The translations under genes and the position numbers were made by a program. Below, one piece after another: positions 60,918 to 64,000 of a stretch of DNA of 64,000 nucleotides. Source of the DNA: Planctomycetota bacterium. Its GTDB lineage: Bacteria > Planctomycetota > Phycisphaerae > Phycisphaerales > Phycisphaeraceae. Below the pieces are notes generated by a model that saw only the letters and a program-made list of their open reading frames with translations, did no database searches and was not told where the DNA came from. Where the stretch lies: NCBI GenBank assembly GCA_016350165.1, contig CP066225.1:2976001-3040000 (forward strand), read 5' to 3'. How positions within the stretch are numbered: the first letter of the stretch is position 1; every line of letters begins with the position of its first letter.

Positions 60918-61745
60918 ATGACCGGCGACTTCGAACTCGTAAAACTCGAAAACGGCAAACGCACCGTCAGTGAAAATTTTGCAGACATCTTCGCTGACTG
61001 GAGCGAAGGTAAGGAATGCTTCCTTTTTGTCACTCCGCACGATGATGACGCGATTCTCGGCGGCGGTCTCATGCTCGACATGGCTATCGCTAAAGATGTT
61101 CCAGTTTACATTCTCTGCGTTACCGACGGTTCTGCAGGCTACTGCACGATGGAAGAAAAAGATAATATCGCGGAAGTTCGTGCTAAAGAAACATACGATT
61201 GCTATGAAGCCATGGGTGTTCCGACCGACAACATCGTCTGGATGGGTTTCCCTGATTGTCAGCTTTCAGAATACCTCGGTCGCCGTGCAGCTAAGCCAGG
61301 TGATCCTTCACCTATTCAAGGTTTCACAGGTCTTGTTAACTCATTTGTCTACAACCTTCGAAAGATCAGACCAACACGCGTCTTTCTTCCGACCAACGCA
61401 GACCTCCATCCAGACCACCGTTTCACGCACTCAGAACTCCTCATTTCGCTCTTCCATGCAATGGGTGGCATCTGGCCAGAACTTGGCGAAGCGCTGCCTA
61501 AGCTTCCAAACGTCTACGAACTCGGCGTCTATTGCGACTTCCCTGAACCACCACAAATTCAGCTCAAGTCCACTCCAGAACGTCTCGAATCCAAAGTCAA
61601 CGGCATTCTTAAGTTCGTCTCACAAACTCAAATCAAAGCACTCATCGAAAACGTCAGAAAGTCAGGCCCTTACGAGTACTACCGCGACCTTCAGTTCGCT
61701 CTTTACTCACCTGATACCTACCACGAACGTTTCGCTGAAAAATAA
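60918..61745 (+). CDS. LmbE-like (PIG-L family) deacetylase
   Basis: This zinc-dependent N-deacetylase is of the family that includes MshB, BshB and GlcNAc-PI deacetylase. The 275-residue product is from ATG 60918, with GAAAGG 10 bases upstream. The zinc motif is FVTPHDDDAILGGG (family A-H-P-D-D-E variant, here Pro-His-Asp-Asp-Asp) and the distal His is in HPDHR; both are kept. VTDGSAGYC and WMGFPDCQL are also family-like. It is cytoplasmic with no signal. Genes downstream encode an amidotransferase-fold protein and a PPi-phosphofructokinase, each after a terminator-like hairpin. A role in sugar N-deacetylation (for example of a GlcNAc compound) is plausible; the substrate is unknown. Confidence 0.88.
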   Translation: MTGDFELVKLENGKRTVSENFADIFADWSEGKECFLFVTPHDDDAILGGGLMLDMAIAKDVPVYILCVTDGSAGYCTMEEKDNIAEVRAKETYDCYEAMGVPTDNIVWMGFPDCQLSEYLGRRAAKPGDPSPIQGFTGLVNSFVYNLRKIRPTRVFLPTNADLHPDHRFTHSELLISLFHAMGGIWPELGEALPKLPNVYELGVYCDFPEPPQIQLKSTPERLESKVNGILKFVSQTQIKALIENVRKSGPYEYYRDLQFALYSPDTYHERFAEK

Positions 61746-61756
61746 ACAGAATTTTA

Positions 61757-61795
61757 CCGAAGTTCGCCCTAATCGGCTAACTTCGGCTTCTTTAC
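61757..61795 (+). terminator. Hairpin terminator of the LmbE gene
   Basis: CCGAAGTT/AACTTCGG with inner GCC/GGC pairing is followed by the moderately T-rich CTTCTTTAC. Confidence 0.65.
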
Positions 61796-61921
61796 TTAAA
61801 GTAGACAGTCACGCCCTCATGCGGCATCCTACAAACATGCAAATCATTGCATAATTTAAGTAAAAACCGCTGCGGTTTGGCAGCACATAAAAAAGCAAAC
61901 TACCTAACTGAAGGTTAGACA

Positions 61922-62677
61922 ATGTCCAAAGACGTACTCTATCTCGGCGACACAGCTTATACACAGCAAGCTTCATACCTTTGTGGCATCATGACCCACT
62001 ACGGTATCTCTTTCGACTACATCCCTTCAGACGCATCACCCTCCGACGCACAAATCGCTGATGATTACAAACTCATCATCCTCAGCGATTACCCATCAAA
62101 CATGCTCTCCGAAACGCAGATCCAAACCATCGTCGAAAAAACAAAACAGGGCAGAGGCCTCCTCATGATCGGCGGCTGGGAAACATACGTTGGCCTTGGT
62201 GGTGATTATCATAAAACACCACTGGCTGAAGTACTTCCTGTCATCATGCAGGATTCCGACGACCGCCGTAATAACTATTGGCCATGCTTCGTTGACAAAC
62301 AAACCGATCACCCAATCCTCGCCGACCTTCCGTTCGACACCAACGTAACAACTGTCGGAGGTTTCAACGCTTTTACGCCAAAGCCTGATGCAACTGTTCT
62401 GCTCAAAGCAAACATGAACGACGCATCCAAAAACGCAGACGGTTCGTTCTCGCTCGTTCACAAAGACTCAATACCCCTGCTCGTCGTCGGCACCTTCGGT
62501 AACGCAAACGTCGCTTGCTTCGCTTCCGACGTCGCACCACACTGGGTCGGCCCACTAGTCGATTGGGGTGACAAACGTCTCCCCGCACAAGCCCCAGACT
62601 GTGAATCCATCGAAGTTGGCAACTGGTACGCTCAGTACTTTGCCAACCTTGTTCAATGGACCGCAAAAACCCTGTAA
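61922..62677 (+). CDS. Class-I glutamine-amidotransferase-like fold protein (DUF1355/PF07090 type)
   Basis: The 251-residue cytoplasmic protein starts MSKDVLYLGDTAYTQQASYLCG. The Rossmann-like amidotransferase fold is suggested by KLIILSDYPSNMLSE, GRGLLMIGGWETYVGLGGDY (where the nucleophile elbow of true class-I enzymes has GxCxG, here Trp-Glu-Thr replaces it), and VACFASDVAPHWVGPLV near the end. The catalytic Cys is missing, so it is probably not an amidotransferase. Homologues of PF07090 are often found beside carbohydrate genes. Context is the LmbE deacetylase upstream and PPi-phosphofructokinase downstream. Confidence 0.75.
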   Translation: MSKDVLYLGDTAYTQQASYLCGIMTHYGISFDYIPSDASPSDAQIADDYKLIILSDYPSNMLSETQIQTIVEKTKQGRGLLMIGGWETYVGLGGDYHKTPLAEVLPVIMQDSDDRRNNYWPCFVDKQTDHPILADLPFDTNVTTVGGFNAFTPKPDATVLLKANMNDASKNADGSFSLVHKDSIPLLVVGTFGNANVACFASDVAPHWVGPLVDWGDKRLPAQAPDCESIEVGNWYAQYFANLVQWTAKTL

Positions 62678-62689
62678 AGCAAGAAAAAA

Positions 62690-62712
62690 ACCACTGCATC
62701 AAATAATGCAGT
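62690..62712 (+). terminator. Weak hairpin downstream of the amidotransferase-like gene
   Basis: A 7-bp ACTGCAT/ATGCAGT stem has a 6-base loop but only TTGT follows, so termination is uncertain. An A-run on the left would suit the minus strand. Confidence 0.35.
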
Positions 62713-62766
62713 TTGTACGGTAAATATACACAAACAATCACTCGCTTATACTGAGAGGTGAATACA

Positions 62767-63969
62767 GTGCTTAAAGGTAACGCTCTCGTCGGTCAGTCCG
62801 GCGGCCCAACTTCCGTCATCAACTCCTCTGTTGCTGGTGTCGTTCAGACCGCACAAGGCGTTGAGCAAATTGAAAACATCTTCGGCATGCGCTACGGCAT
62901 CGAAGGTCTCATGCAAGACAACGTCTTTGACTTCGGCGCTGAAACTGCTGAAGCAATCGAAGGTCTTCGTTCAACACCTTCATCAGCTTGTGGCTCTTGC
63001 CGCTACAAACTCAAAGATGAAGATTTGCCACTCGTCCTTGAAAAGCTCAAAAAGTTTAATATCCGTTACTTCTTCCTCATCGGCGGCAACGACACAATGG
63101 ACACCGTCCATCGCGTCGAAGCATACGCTCAATCACAAGGCTACGACATGATCGGTGTCGGTATTCCTAAGACAGTCGACAACGACCTCTTCGGTACAGA
63201 CCACACACCAGGTTACGCTTCAGCCGCCAAGTACATGGCTCTTTCAGTTCTTCAAGCTGGCGTTCTCACACGTGACATGCAGAAGGTCGACCAGTTCGTC
63301 GTCTTCCAGTGCATCGGTCGTGAAGCAGGTTGGCTCCCAGCTGCTTGTTCACTCGCAAAAGAATGTGACGGCGACGCACCACACATCACCCTCTTTCCAG
63401 AGCACGCTTTCGATAAAGCGAAGTTCCTCGCGAAGGTTAAAGAAGTTTACGACAAGTACGGTTTCGTCTCCGTCGTCTGCGGCGAAGGCATCACTTACGC
63501 TGATGGAACACCTGTTTCAGCTTCTGAAACACGCGATAAATTCAACAACGTTGAATTTGGCGCAATGGGTGGTTCAGCTGTCGCAACCGTCCTTCACAAG
63601 ATGATTGCTGACGAATTTGGCTTCCGTGGCGAATTCCAAGTTACCGAATCACTCCCAATGTGTGCTGCTGACCGTGGCGTTCCACAGGACTTCGAAGACG
63701 CATACCAATGCGGCGTCAAAGCTGTTGAACTCGCCGCCGCAGGCACCACCGGTGTCATGGTTTCCATGGTCCGTGAAGAAGGTTCAGCAACTTCGTCATT
63801 CGAAACAGCACCGCTTTGCGACGTCGCTGTTCGTGCGAAGCCAATGCCGAAAAGCTTCTTCACAGAAGACGGCTTCGGCGTGACTGAAGAATACTTCAAG
63901 TACGTAAAACCACTCATCGGTGACTTGCCAAAATACACTAAGTTGGCTTACAAAACCGTTGAAATGTAA
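62767..63969 (+). CDS. pfp: Pyrophosphate-dependent 6-phosphofructokinase
   Basis: It phosphorylates fructose-6-phosphate with PPi and is reversible, so it serves glycolysis and gluconeogenesis. There are 400 residues. I choose GTG 62767 (product VLKGNALVGQSGG) because AGAGGTGA ends 5 bases before it; the GTG at 62758 overlaps that Shine-Dalgarno sequence. Motifs: QSGGPTSVINSS (phosphate loop), LIGGNDTMDTVHR (Asp at the position that favours PPi over ATP), GIPKTVDNDLFGTDHTPGY (PKTxDND with Lys typical of PPi enzymes), and GREAGWLPAACSLA. The start is GTG-type and the gene is rich in C-ending codons. Confidence 0.92.
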   Translation: MLKGNALVGQSGGPTSVINSSVAGVVQTAQGVEQIENIFGMRYGIEGLMQDNVFDFGAETAEAIEGLRSTPSSACGSCRYKLKDEDLPLVLEKLKKFNIRYFFLIGGNDTMDTVHRVEAYAQSQGYDMIGVGIPKTVDNDLFGTDHTPGYASAAKYMALSVLQAGVLTRDMQKVDQFVVFQCIGREAGWLPAACSLAKECDGDAPHITLFPEHAFDKAKFLAKVKEVYDKYGFVSVVCGEGITYADGTPVSASETRDKFNNVEFGAMGGSAVATVLHKMIADEFGFRGEFQVTESLPMCAADRGVPQDFEDAYQCGVKAVELAAAGTTGVMVSMVREEGSATSSFETAPLCDVAVRAKPMPKSFFTEDGFGVTEEYFKYVKPLIGDLPKYTKLAYKTVEM

Positions 63970-64000
63970 TTAACAAAAATAATCACGTTGGCTTGACCCA

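Noticed and set aside
1-64000. tRNA, rRNA, tmRNA, insertion sequences and prophage genes
   Set aside because: No T-loop signatures in cloverleaf context, no rRNA blocks, no transposase, integrase or phage structural motifs were found by eye on either strand.

Overview
No rRNA, tRNA, CRISPR array or transposase is visible in this 64 kb bacterial chromosomal window. The gene content suggests a flagellated, Gram-negative, glycan-degrading planctomycete, most likely of the Phycisphaerae type. This is inferred from several things together: a FlgM-type anti-sigma factor, secreted glycan hydrolases and deacetylases, large envelope proteins carrying a TM segment plus a CxxC zinc ribbon, a eukaryote-like UDP-sugar pyrophosphorylase, a PPi-type phosphofructokinase, and long intergenic spacers. 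It was not tested against a database.

Layout. 0-9 kb: the 5' two thirds of gcvP (minus strand, cut by the window edge), polX, a secreted GH29 alpha-L-fucosidase, and two tandem paralogous secreted phosphodiester-glycosidase (NAGPA/DUF2233) genes, each with its own terminator. 9-10 kb: flgM. 10.4-16.7 kb: an iron-homeostasis island with a membrane-anchored DtxR-type regulator fused to a FeoA-like domain, a FeoB split into separate G-protein and permease genes, and a P1B-4 metal-efflux ATPase. A perfect 15-bp palindrome of the same family precedes each feoB half. 16.8-18.7 kb: amtB and glnB. 19.5-25 kb: two large envelope proteins, one with zinc ribbon plus EF-hand, one with Ser/Arg-rich and Met/Gly-rich low complexity. 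25.5-30.3 kb: mannose-1-phosphate guanylyltransferase, a FemAB-like acyltransferase, an S8-like protease and an Hpt-like protein lacking the phospho-histidine.

31-47 kb is G-rich on the + strand. It holds an SH3-like secreted protein, a DUF3592 membrane protein, a zinc-ligand-less sirtuin, a TPR protein, a frameshifted zinc-ribbon membrane gene, a stand-alone MshEN domain, a BI-1/YccA protein, ruvX, an acidic repeat protein with a C-terminal anchor, rsmE and a hemQ-like gene. 47-54.6 kb: a UAP1-like pyrophosphorylase, a small lipoprotein, a large secreted protein of unknown function, a 32-codon membrane peptide with its own terminator, and two alpha/beta-hydrolases of acetylxylan-esterase type. 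54.8-56.4 kb: three short single-anchor envelope proteins in a row. 56.8-58 kb: ribH and nusB. 58-64 kb: a secreted GH5-like hydrolase, an LmbE-type deacetylase, a class-I amidotransferase-fold protein and a PPi-phosphofructokinase.

How they fit together. The most coherent local system is the iron island, with sensing, Fe(II) uptake, Fe(II)/Co(II) efflux and candidate operators. A second theme is glycan turnover (fucosidase, phosphodiester glycosidases, acetyl esterases, GH5, LmbE) together with nucleotide-sugar synthesis (manC, UAP1-like). Strand composition and codon choice change sharply between blocks in a way not explained by gene orientation, for example CTC-rich leucine at 10-17 kb against TTG-rich leucine at 33-47 kb.
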